This document shows positions 42,201-52,603 of a stretch of 64,000 nucleotides of DNA, one piece after another. How positions within the stretch are numbered: position 1 is the stretch's first letter; every line of letters begins with the position of its first letter. This DNA comes from Lysinibacillus sp. FSL K6-0232. Its GTDB lineage: Bacteria; Bacillota; Bacilli; Bacillales_A; Planococcaceae. The DNA lies in contig NZ_JBBOYW010000001.1 in NCBI RefSeq assembly GCF_038008325.1, positions 1,788,001-1,852,000 of the forward strand, given 5' to 3'. Below the pieces are notes generated by a model. It searched no databases. It was not told the origin of the DNA and saw only the letters and a list, made by a program, of their open reading frames with translations. A program made the translations under genes and the position numbers.

Positions 42201-45200
42201 GTCTTTCTCTGTATAGAGAAAGTGGATTGAAATTTGATATTTACATCGCTTAATACATACTCATAAAGTCTTTCTCTGTATAGAGAAAGTGGATTGAAAT
42301 GAATCAAAGTTATCCACCTAATAAACAGGGACAGTCTTTCTCTGTATAGAGAAAGTGGATTGAAATCGTGCGCTTATACGCCCCAATCGGTGGTCCATCT
42401 GTCTTTCTCTGTATAGAGAAAGTGGATTGAAATAACAAAAAGATGATATTGATGAAGTTATATTGTTGTCTTTCTCTGTATAGAGAAAGTGGATTGAAAT
42501 CAAAGGTGAAACACGAGGAAGCGCTAAGGTTTATGTCTTTCTCTGTATAGAGAAAGTGGATTGAAATACCTTTATCTAAATCATCTAAAATTTCATCAAT
42601 GTCTTTCTCTGTATAGAGAAAGTGGATTGAAATACAACCAACTTTTCGTATTACCTAGCCAATCATTGTCTTTCTCTGTATAGAGAAAGTGGATTGAAAT
42701 ACTCATAGCGTCTCCGGTAGCCTTAGAACCATCGTCTTTCTCTGTATAGAGAAAGTGGATTGAAATCGCTTTTTAATGCAGCAATAACACCCGCCATCCC
42801 ACGTCTTTCTCTGTATAGAGAAAGTGGATTGAAATTTGAACGGGAAAGACATGCCGACAATTGTAATGGTCTTTCTCTGTATAGAGAAAGTGGATTGAAA
42901 TCCAAGCTTTGAAATTAGTTAAAATTTGATCAGTGTCTTTCTCTGTATAGAGAAAGTGGATTGAAATAAGTTCTTCTAAGCCCTTACCACCATTTGCTTT
43001 TAGTCTTTCTCTGTATAGAGAAAGTGGATTGAAATCTTTATTATCGATATGCAAGAACTCTTCTTCTACTGTCTTTCTCTGTATAGAGAAAGTGGATTGA
43101 AATAAGACCAGGTACCGCAAGACAATCTGACATGGGGTGCTCGTGTCTTTCTCTGTATAGAGAAAGTGGATTGAAATAGTAGGTTGCTCCGCTTGGTCTA
43201 GTAAACTTTGAGTCTTTCTCTGTATAGAGAAAGTGGATTGAAATGAATTAATGAGTGAACAATCGAAAGAAGAAGCGGAACGTCTTTCTCTGTATAGAGA
43301 AAGTGGATTGAAATGAATTACCGACATCCATTGTACCTCCGGTAGTATCGTCTTTCTCTGTATAGAGAAAGTGGATTGAAATTTGGTGGTCACATTGAGT
43401 TCGTAGAAGAAGAAAGTCTTTCTCTGTATAGAGAAAGTGGATTGAAATGTAACGAAGTCACACCAGCGAGTAACAGGTTTCAGTCTTTCTCTGTATAGAG
43501 AAAGTGGATTGAAATATTTTCTGCGTCAATTAAGTTTGCTAAACTCGCGTCTTTCTCTGTATAGAGAAAGTGGATTGAAATACCCCTCACTCCCACTCGA
43601 AGTTGCGCTTTATTGTCTTTCTCTGTATAGAGAAAGTGGATTGAAATTTTTAATTGGTCTAATTTCAATGCCATAAACATTGTCTTTCTCTGTATAGAGA
43701 AAGTGGATTGAAATAAGAGGAAGGAGATGAGTGATAAATGACGGAAATGTCTTTCTCTGTATAGAGAAAGTGGATTGAAATAAGCAACTTCAAGCAATGG
43801 AAGAAGGCGAAAAGTGTCTTTCTCTGTATAGAGAAAGTGGATTGAAATGCCTTTAATACAGCTGCAACTAACGGGTTAGTCGTCTTTCTCTGTATAGAGA
43901 AAGTGGATTGAAATAAATACCTTTTGTTTTTTACTTTTCATAGCATCGTCTTTCTCTGTATAGAGAAAGTGGATTGAAATGCTTTCCAAATATGACCGGT
44001 TCGAATAGTAGGCGTCGTCTTTCTCTGTATAGAGAAAGTGGATTGAAATTAGTAAGCGACATACAAGATTTCTTAAAAACCAGGTCTTTCTCTGTATAGA
44101 GAAAGTGGATTGAAATCAGTGGATCTAGTTTCATATTTTGAGCATTTATTTGTCTTTCTCTGTATAGAGAAAGTGGATTGAAATTCTACTGACATACCGA
44201 CACGTAATGCCAATCCGTGTCTTTCTCTGTATAGAGAAAGTGGATTGAAATCATATTTTGAGCATTTATTTCGAAGGTTTCTCTTGTCTTTCTCTGTATA
44301 GAGAAAGTGGATTGAAATCCTACTAAAAACGGGGTGAATGCGTACGGCTTCAGTCTTTCTCTGTATAGAGAAAGTGGATTGAAATTCTTCGATAGCCTTG
44401 GCAATGAATTTGCAATGTTGTCTTTCTCTGTATAGAGAAAGTGGATTGAAATTAGTCGAGTTGGTAGGTCCTGCTCTACCTCGTCGGTCTTTCTCTGTAT
44501 AGAGAAAGTGGATTGAAATCTCCTCCATAGTTTCCCCCGACTCGGGGAAAGCTGTCTTTCTCTGTATAGAGAAAGTGGATTGAAATGAAGCATATTCCGG
44601 CAGAAACGCTCGAACTTATGGTCTTTCTCTGTATAGAGAAAGTGGATTGAAATAAGACGAGCGATTTACCGAAGTTCAAAACTTAAGTCTTTCTCTGTAT
44701 AGAGAAAGTGGATTGAAATCACAATGTCAATAAGCGGTTGCTCCTCCTCGTTGTCTTTCTCTGTATAGAGAAAGTGGATTGAAATATGCTCGCTCCTTTA
44801 CTCTTGGAATGCACCGGAGTCTTTCTCTGTATAGAGAAAGTGGATTGAAATCGAAACGTCTTGAGTCGGACTGTTGCCAACTCATGTCTTTCTCTGTATA
44901 GAGAAAGTGGATTGAAATACCTTTACGGCAAGCGTAATTGTCGTAAATTAAGTCTTTCTCTGTATAGAGAAAGTGGATTGAAATGTTGCAGCATAAGCTC
45001 GATATAAATTACCAAAAGTCTTTCTCTGTATAGAGAAAGTGGATTGAAATTGGAGGTACAACTTTCATACACCAATAGCAAGTTCGTCTTTCTCTGTATA
45101 GAGAAAGTGGATTGAAATAAAACAAGTGAAGAGGCTTATTTCAGAACAAAGTCTTTCTCTGTATAGAGAAAGTGGATTGAAATGCGGAATCATGGTTCAT

Positions 45201-46755
45201 AGCACAGGTGCAAATAACGTCTTTCTCTGTATAGAGAAAGTGGATTGAAATAAGTGGGGCACCGCCAAATATTTCTGTTGTTAAGTCTTTCTCTGTATAG
45301 AGAAAGTGGATTGAAATCACTCTCTACCTGTAGGCGTTTTTGAAATTTTGTGTCTTTCTCTGTATAGAGAAAGTGGATTGAAATACGGCGTATGGATCAT
45401 GGAAATGGGGGAGCTTGGTCTTTCTCTGTATAGAGAAAGTGGATTGAAATTAGCGTCAGTGTATTGCAATGCCACACAGTACCGTCTTTCTCTGTATAGA
45501 GAAAGTGGATTGAAATCGGTCGGCTCAATTAAAAAACTTGCCTCCGAAGGTAAGGTCTTTCTCTGTATAGAGAAAGTGGATTGAAATGTCAATAAAGAAA
45601 TGCGAATACGTCCAATTATCCGGTCTTTCTCTGTATAGAGAAAGTGGATTGAAATATGGACGGAGAAGAAAAAATAATCGTTAAGGGAGGTCTTTCTCTG
45701 TATAGAGAAAGTGGATTGAAATAGCCATGCAATCGCTCCTTTACAAATACGTACATGTCTTTCTCTGTATAGAGAAAGTGGATTGAAATTAAGAAATCCT
45801 CAAACACTCGATGTATGTCATGGTCTTTCTCTGTATAGAGAAAGTGGATTGAAATTACGAAACGCTAGAAGATATCCACGATCAACTTGTCTTTCTCTGT
45901 ATAGAGAAAGTGGATTGAAATATCACCAAAAACATACAAAACTTTGACGTCGATGTCTTTCTCTGTATAGAGAAAGTGGATTGAAATGCTACATTGGCTA
46001 CATTGTTGTAAATGTAAGTGGTCTTTCTCTGTATAGAGAAAGTGGATTGAAATGTAAAGCGATCACTTGAATTTTGATAGTAACGGGTCTTTCTCTGTAT
46101 AGAGAAAGTGGATTGAAATCCCTAGCAGCGAGTCAAGCATATTAGTTAGATACGTCTTTCTCTGTATAGAGAAAGTGGATTGAAATGACTTTCGTATATA
46201 TAATATAGATTAGGCATATTGTCTTTCTCTGTATAGAGAAAGTGGATTGAAATCTCAACATACTGCGGTAAATGATTGGTCGGTACGCGTCTTTCTCTGT
46301 ATAGAGAAAGTGGATTGAAATATTAAACAAGTAAGGCTTGAGAGGAGGCGAGTCGTCTTTCTCTGTATAGAGAAAGTGGATTGAAATGTGTCGCCGGCAG
46401 AAGTAACAGTAATTAGCGAAAGTCTTTCTCTGTATAGAGAAAGTGGATTGAAATATCTTTAGCAGGTCTTACGGAAGTCGACTCTATCGTCTTTCTCTGT
46501 ATAGAGAAAGTGGATTGAAATGTCCTCATTATCCGCAAGCTCGCAAAACTGTTTGTCTTTCTCTGTATAGAGAAAGTGGATTGAAATAAGAAAAACTCTG
46601 AAATAGAAGTAGCGCCGATGGTCTTTCTCTGTATAGAGAAAGTGGATTGAAATTCAAGTTTACTAATGGGAAACTTTTAGACGAGGGTCTTTCTCTGTAT
46701 AGAGAAAGTGGATTGAAATACTCCTGCTAAAAACCAAGACTTCCGCAAAGGTGTC
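42201..46755 (+). CRISPR. Type I-C CRISPR array, leader-proximal block (68 repeats)
   Basis: Repeat of 33 nt: GT, then an 8-bp stem CTTTCTCT-GTAT-AGAGAAAG, then the handle TGGATTGAAAT, as in type I-C arrays. By hand count there are 68 full repeats starting at 42201 and ending with the repeat at 46687-46719, all apparently identical. Spacers are mostly 33-36 nt; one is 41 nt (43104-43144). The block ends with spacer 46720-46752 plus the first three bases of the next repeat, where IS66 is inserted. Orientation: cas operon and leader on the left, so left spacers are the newest. Confidence 0.97.
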
Positions 46756-46839
46756 GTAAGCCCGTAATCAAATAACGCATATAAATGACCTGGCACCTCC
46801 GGTACGATAAACGTATCATTCAAAGGAGGTGCCATTCCT

Positions 46840-47031
46840 ATGCCAACGGACAAATTAACCATTGTTCCCGTCAAACTCGACCCTCTTCCAGTTGAAACTT
46901 CTTCGTTCCATTCTAGCCAATACACTACTGAGCCAAGTTGTGTAATTAAAACCGCTACGGCTGAAATTTCCCTCTTTAATGGCGTAGATGAGCGCATTAT
47001 CCAAACCATTATGAAGGAGCTGAATGGTTGA
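46840..47031 (+). CDS. tnpA: IS66 accessory protein TnpA-like
   Basis: 63 aa, with AAAGGAGG upstream of the ATG. TTEPSCVIKTATAEISLFNG then DERIIQTIMKEL resembles the short IS66 TnpA ORFs of Bacillota, which are required with TnpB for transposition. Shorter than the Gram-negative TnpA. Stop overlaps the tnpB ATG (TGATG). Confidence 0.7.
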   Translation: MPTDKLTIVPVKLDPLPVETSSFHSSQYTTEPSCVIKTATAEISLFNGVDERIIQTIMKELNG

Positions 47032-47384
47032 TGAAACAGGATTTTACGAGCGTGCAAAACATCTACATAATATGCGGTAAGACTGATATGCGTAAAGGCA
47101 TTGACGGTCTCGCAACGCTCATTCAAGATTCTTTCGAATTGGATCCGTATAGTGATTCTATCTTTCTGTTTTCTGGATGGAGCAAGGACCGTTATAAATG
47201 TTTGTATTTCGATGGAGATGGCTTCGCTATGCTTTATAAACGATTAGATAATGGAAAATTACAATGGCCAAAAGATGAAAATGAAGTGCGTAACCTTTCG
47301 CAACAAGAACTTCGCTGGTTATTAGAAGGATTATCCCTACAACAGCCAAAGGCAATTGCAAAATCTGTAAAAGGTATCTTTTAA
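47031..47384 (+). CDS. tnpB: IS66 family accessory protein TnpB
   Basis: 117 aa from the ATG at 47031. IYIICGKTDMRKGIDGLATL is the IS66 Orf2 signature, followed by DSIFLFSGWSKDRYKCLYFD and LQWPKDENEVRNLSQQEL. Needed for transposition; mechanism unknown. Confidence 0.93.
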   Translation: MKQDFTSVQNIYIICGKTDMRKGIDGLATLIQDSFELDPYSDSIFLFSGWSKDRYKCLYFDGDGFAMLYKRLDNGKLQWPKDENEVRNLSQQELRWLLEGLSLQQPKAIAKSVKGIF

Positions 47385-47434
47385 TCGCAGTATAAAAAAT
47401 GGTATAATCATCCACAACTTATACTGAACGAAAC

Positions 47435-49000
47435 GTGGTGAATGATTTGGGAAACGCTTCAAATGAAAAAGTAATTCAATTATTGGAAGAACAACTATCC
47501 TACACGAAAGAACAAAATAAAAGTTTAAACAAACAAATTGAAGCATTAACTGAACAGGTTCGCCAATTAACAAAAGCTTTATATGGCTCTAAATCAGAGA
47601 AATCTAAGTATCAAGCGCCCGATGGACAAGGCTCTTTATTTGAAGACGATCCGTCTTTTAGCGAACCTGAGCAGACAGAAGAAAAAAGCACGGAAACGGT
47701 TAGTTATACTGTTACTCGTAAAAAGACAAATAAAAAACGAAATGATTCATTTCGTGAGGATATTGAAGTTGAAGAAATTCATCATCATCCAGCTAACTTA
47801 GCTTGTGATTGTTGTCTTGGTGAAATGGTAGAATTCAGTTCAACGATGGTACGTGAAGAAGCTAAATTTATTCCAGCGACGATGAAGCGTGTACAACATT
47901 TCGAACATACTTATGAGTGCAAAGCGTGTAAAAAAGATGCCCTACAAAAAGCACAAATCAAACGTGGTAAAGCACCACAAGGTGTTATCCAAAGAAGCAT
48001 TGCTGGACCCACTGTTTTAGCAAAGCTTATCTACGATAAGTTTATCCAGTACTTGCCACTTTACCGTCAGGTAAATGAATGGGAGAGACATGGCCTACAT
48101 ACCAACGATAAGAATTTATCCAATTGGGTAATACGTGTATCAGAAGATTGGCTTCAGCCGCTTTATGATTTGATGAAGCAACTATTGACGGCGAAATCTG
48201 TGCTGCATGTGGATGAAACATATGCACAGATACTTAAACGTTCGGATGGAAAACCGGCTCAATCGAACGCCTATAATTGGGTATGTCGTAGTGTACAAAG
48301 TGAAGGTCCTATTATCGTTTTATTTAAGAGCGCACTCTCACGAGGGCGAGCTATATTAGAAAATTTACTTGCGGGATTCAATGGGACTGTGATTTGTGAC
48401 GGCTATTCGGCTTATGGTCAATTGCCTAATGTTCAGTTCGCGAACTGTTGGGCGCACGTACGACGTTATTGGCTGAAAGCTGATAGTAAAAACGGACGAA
48501 TAGGCGTTGAATATTGCGATCGTTTATTTTACATCGAACGTAAAATTAAACACCTTTCACCGGAAGAACGTGTACGAGTTCGTCAACAAGAAGCAAAGCC
48601 TATCATAGCTGAATTTTTCGATTGGATAGACCGTTCTCCTTTCTTTGGTAAAAACGCGATTGCGAAAGCAGCGGAATATACATTGAGCCGAGCGGATGAG
48701 TTAAAAGTCTTTCTTGAAAACGGCCACATCGCAATTGACAATAATCCCGCTGAAAATGCGATTCGCCCAAATGTGATTGGCCGAAAAAACTGGCTTTTCT
48801 CTGTGAGCGAAGCAGGTGCCAATGCGAATGCCATCTGTTTAAGTTTGGCTGAAACGGCCAAAGCAAACGGGATTGATTTTTATCAGTACCTGGTGAAGCT
48901 GATGACGGAGTTACCAAATTTACCGTTCCATCAACAACCTGAAATTTTACATAATTACATGCCTTGGTCAGATAATATTCAAGCCACATGTGCAAAATAG
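47435..49000 (+). CDS. tnpC: IS66 family transposase TnpC
   Basis: 521 aa. An N-terminal coiled coil (KVIQLLEEQLSYTKEQNKSL), a cysteine pair LACDCCLGEM and YECKACKKDA forming a zinc-finger-like region, then the DDE core: Asp in SVLHVDETYAQ, Asp in VICDGYSAYGQ, Glu in DNNPAENAIRP. Full length with no disruption. The start is a GTG without a strong ribosome site; a TTG at 47447 is an alternative. Confidence 0.95.
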   Translation: MVNDLGNASNEKVIQLLEEQLSYTKEQNKSLNKQIEALTEQVRQLTKALYGSKSEKSKYQAPDGQGSLFEDDPSFSEPEQTEEKSTETVSYTVTRKKTNKKRNDSFREDIEVEEIHHHPANLACDCCLGEMVEFSSTMVREEAKFIPATMKRVQHFEHTYECKACKKDALQKAQIKRGKAPQGVIQRSIAGPTVLAKLIYDKFIQYLPLYRQVNEWERHGLHTNDKNLSNWVIRVSEDWLQPLYDLMKQLLTAKSVLHVDETYAQILKRSDGKPAQSNAYNWVCRSVQSEGPIIVLFKSALSRGRAILENLLAGFNGTVICDGYSAYGQLPNVQFANCWAHVRRYWLKADSKNGRIGVEYCDRLFYIERKIKHLSPEERVRVRQQEAKPIIAEFFDWIDRSPFFGKNAIAKAAEYTLSRADELKVFLENGHIAIDNNPAENAIRPNVIGRKNWLFSVSEAGANANAICLSLAETAKANGIDFYQYLVKLMTELPNLPFHQQPEILHNYMPWSDNIQATCAK

Positions 49001-49090
49001 CCAACTATCCGAAAAAAATCTAGGATAGTTGGCCATTCGTCGTGCGTACCGTAAAGGTGCGCTATTTTTTATATTTCGGGCTTACAAGGT

Positions 49091-52000
49091 GTCTTTCTCT
49101 GTATAGAGAAAGTGGATTGAAATCAATTGGTCGGGCAAAGAGTTCTCAAAGCGTATTGTCTTTCTCTGTATAGAGAAAGTGGATTGAAATTCCATTGCAG
49201 GGACGAGCGTTATCGGTATGGAGGTCTTTCTCTGTATAGAGAAAGTGGATTGAAATCCGTCTTTAAAGTTAAGGATCACCGTATAGATACCGTCTTTCTC
49301 TGTATAGAGAAAGTGGATTGAAATTTCGTCCATTGGAAGTACGTCGAAGTCGTCCGTGTCTTTCTCTGTATAGAGAAAGTGGATTGAAATTTAATCGTAC
49401 TTTCATAAGCTGCTCCTCCTTCTAGTCTTTCTCTGTATAGAGAAAGTGGATTGAAATTCAACTTGCTATTTTGGTTGGCAGACGCCGTTGGTCTTTCTCT
49501 GTATAGAGAAAGTGGATTGAAATTATGAAGCGGTATAGGTCCTCGTCCTCCCAAAGAGTCTTTCTCTGTATAGAGAAAGTGGATTGAAATGCAAGTAGTG
49601 GCTAAAGATTGGGAGAAAATCGACGTCTTTCTCTGTATAGAGAAAGTGGATTGAAATTCCAAGCTTAAAAAATTAGCTTTTTAAGCTTGGTCTTTCTCTG
49701 TATAGAGAAAGTGGATTGAAATTGCGGTCGTCGTATAAGTTGATATTGAGTCAAGTCGTCTTTCTCTGTATAGAGAAAGTGGATTGAAATGGCGCTGTCT
49801 ATTGGGCTGTAGGTGCACAAGCAGTCTTTCTCTGTATAGAGAAAGTGGATTGAAATCATGTAACCGCACGTACAAAGACAGATCGGAGGGTCTTTCTCTG
49901 TATAGAGAAAGTGGATTGAAATTTCAAAAAGGCAAGGTCTGTAGGGGAGGGATATAAGTCTTTCTCTGTATAGAGAAAGTGGATTGAAATATAAAAAAAG
50001 ACTTGTTCAAAATCTGTCGTTAGGTCTTTCTCTGTATAGAGAAAGTGGATTGAAATTTTAGCAGTAACTACAATTTCCTCTGCTTCTTCACGTCTTTCTC
50101 TGTATAGAGAAAGTGGATTGAAATTCCAGTTCGAACACTCGGAAAAGATGGAGCCATGTCTTTCTCTGTATAGAGAAAGTGGATTGAAATGTTGATACGA
50201 TACGTCCTTTTTTATTTGTGCTTTGTCTTTCTCTGTATAGAGAAAGTGGATTGAAATTAGTAATCATTTTGATTTTCCTATCTATGAAAATGTCTTTCTC
50301 TGTATAGAGAAAGTGGATTGAAATCTGCAGAACTGGAACAACAAGAAACACAGAATCGGTCTTTCTCTGTATAGAGAAAGTGGATTGAAATCACCTTCAA
50401 GGTTTACCATACAAACACCCATTTCAGTCTTTCTCTGTATAGAGAAAGTGGATTGAAATATAAACGTTCAACTGTTGGCCATGCATCGCATAACGTCTTT
50501 CTCTGTATAGAGAAAGTGGATTGAAATATTGTGGATGATGTTGATTATACAGCTCGCTTAGTCTTTCTCTGTATAGAGAAAGTGGATTGAAATTACGTAT
50601 TAAGTCGATAAATTGTAAGGCTCGAATAGTCTTTCTCTGTATAGAGAAAGTGGATTGAAATCCATGAAGTTTTAAAAGATACCGATAGCCGAGGGTCTTT
50701 CTCTGTATAGAGAAAGTGGATTGAAATCTTTTTATGTATTTTATTTTTTAAGGGGGTTAAGTCTTTCTCTGTATAGAGAAAGTGGATTGAAATTCTACGT
50801 TTTGTATCAGTCCATCTTTCACCATCAACGTCTTTCTCTGTATAGAGAAAGTGGATTGAAATTCATTTCAGTTTTTGTGTAAGAAGAACATAAAGGTCTT
50901 TCTCTGTATAGAGAAAGTGGATTGAAATTCCAAATGATGAAGGAGGAGAAAGTAAATCGCCGTCTTTCTCTGTATAGAGAAAGTGGATTGAAATGGTCCA
51001 TCAATGACAGCAACCGAAAAAGCGATTAGTCTTTCTCTGTATAGAGAAAGTGGATTGAAATGCCAATCCTCGTACAGCTCTTTCCAGCCATTGAGGTCTT
51101 TCTCTGTATAGAGAAAGTGGATTGAAATAGCAATTGGTGCGTTAAATGATATAGGTATTTCAGTCTTTCTCTGTATAGAGAAAGTGGATTGAAATAACTT
51201 ACCAATATGGCACTCCTAAAGAAGTTATGGTCTTTCTCTGTATAGAGAAAGTGGATTGAAATAACCATCATTTCGGGCTTAATGTGGGTCTGAAAGTCTT
51301 TCTCTGTATAGAGAAAGTGGATTGAAATTGTTAAGGCGTAGTCTTTTAAAGCTTTGACCCAGTCTTTCTCTGTATAGAGAAAGTGGATTGAAATACCTAC
51401 CCATGCAAGTGTAGGAGCTGAAACCACGTCTTTCTCTGTATAGAGAAAGTGGATTGAAATATTGAAGGGCCTAAAATTAAGCCTGGTAAACGAGGTCTTT
51501 CTCTGTATAGAGAAAGTGGATTGAAATCCCTCCGACACGTTATGTATAACGCTGTTTTATGTCTTTCTCTGTATAGAGAAAGTGGATTGAAATCTCGAGG
51601 AGGTGCCGTTTGCTTCACTACTTGATTAGGTCTTTCTCTGTATAGAGAAAGTGGATTGAAATCTTCGTTCTTACGATCAACGCATTCAATAGGTCATCGT
51701 CTTTCTCTGTATAGAGAAAGTGGATTGAAATCTGCTTGTACTAATTGTGTTGTGTCAAAAAAAATGTCTTTCTCTGTATAGAGAAAGTGGATTGAAATCG
51801 CCACTTTATACCAATCTGTGTAATCTAGCATTGTCTTTCTCTGTATAGAGAAAGTGGATTGAAATATTAAAATATGTTTGCGAATCCATCGATAATTTTG
51901 TCTTTCTCTGTATAGAGAAAGTGGATTGAAATTTAGCTTACGTGTGTACATAGCAACCTCTGTAGGTCTTTCTCTGTATAGAGAAAGTGGATTGAAATTG

Positions 52001-52198
52001 GAATTAAAGTTTACTATAGTAAAGTAAATAGTAGTCTTTCTCTGTATAGAGAAAGTGGATTGAAATTCCAACCTGTAGACGCATTAATATCCCTCCAAAC
52101 GTCTTTCTCTGTATAGAGAGAATGGATTGAAATCTTTATAACACGGGCAGGTATGTATATTGGGAGTTTCTCTCTGTATAGAGAAAGTGGATTGAAAT
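49091..52198 (+). CRISPR. Type I-C CRISPR array, leader-distal block (47 repeats)
   Basis: Continuation of the same array after IS66. By hand count there are 47 repeats: 45 match the consensus, the last two (52101-52133 and 52166-52198) each carry two substitutions. A final spacer-like stretch (52199-52231) is followed by a truncated repeat start GTCTTTCCCT at 52232-52241. Spacer 49658-49689 is palindromic. Degeneracy at this end marks it as the trailer, the oldest spacers. Confidence 0.97.
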
Positions 52199-52603
52199 GT
52201 ATTAGTATTGGCTTGAGCATATGAGAATACGGTCTTTCCCTAGATAAAAACCATTGTAAATCCTATATTCGACTTTTCTGAAGCCTTACGCTGAAACAGG
52301 GAAAGATCGTGTGAATGTATTTTTAGTAATAACTAAATGAACGCTCTAGCTTACCATCAGGACTAAAAATGGTTCGGTAGGATGCGGTAGGTAGTAGGCG
52401 CTCGCAAAAGAGCTGCGCCGTATCCTCAACTGCCATTCCCCGCACTGCCCCGTATAAGCTGCTTTATAAGAAAACCTCCTCCGCAAGCAAACCTCCTCCG
52501 CAAGCAAACCTCCTCTAGCCATTTCTTTAAATCATCTTAATACTGCCTTTACATTTATTTTGTATGATACGAGAGATTACGTTATTTTAGTTGGAGGTTT
52601 ACG
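52199..52603. other. Array trailer and intergenic region with small tandem repeat
   Basis: Contains the truncated repeat (52232-52241), whose GTCTTTCCCT is nearly complementary to AGGGAAAGATC at about 52298-52308, a possible trailer hairpin. AACCTCCTCCGCAAGCA is repeated at 52473-52489 and 52490-52506 and partly at 52507-52520. A TATGAT (52563-52568) may serve the downstream gene. No ORF recognised. Confidence 0.5.

Larger units (their letters stand above)
46756..49085 (+). mobile_element. IS66-family insertion sequence inside the CRISPR array
   Basis: 2330 bp. Ends are inverted repeats: GTAAGCCCG at 46756-46764 and CGGGCTTAC at 49077-49085. Both sides carry the 8-bp direct repeat AAGGTGTC (46748-46755 and 49086-49093), the IS66 target-duplication length. 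Three ORFs (tnpA-like, tnpB, tnpC) read rightward. A perfect hairpin CCAACTATCC/GGATAGTTGG (49001-49010 with 49023-49032) follows tnpC. All parts look intact, so insertion is probably recent. Confidence 0.95.

Noticed and set aside
42318-46330. Many minus-strand ORFs through the array with repeated SIHFLYTEKD or FNPLSLYRER
   Set aside because: They are translations of the CRISPR repeat in different frames; no ribosome sites and the variable parts are spacers.
46677-47126. Minus-strand ORF of 149 aa across the IS66 left end
   Set aside because: It crosses the IS boundary and includes repeat sequence; opposite to tnpA/tnpB, so chance.
46756-49085. CRISPR-associated transposon (guided integration)
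   Set aside because: The element is a plain IS66 with its own inverted repeats and 8-bp duplication; no tnsB, tnsC or tniQ is present, and both cas operons keep cas3.
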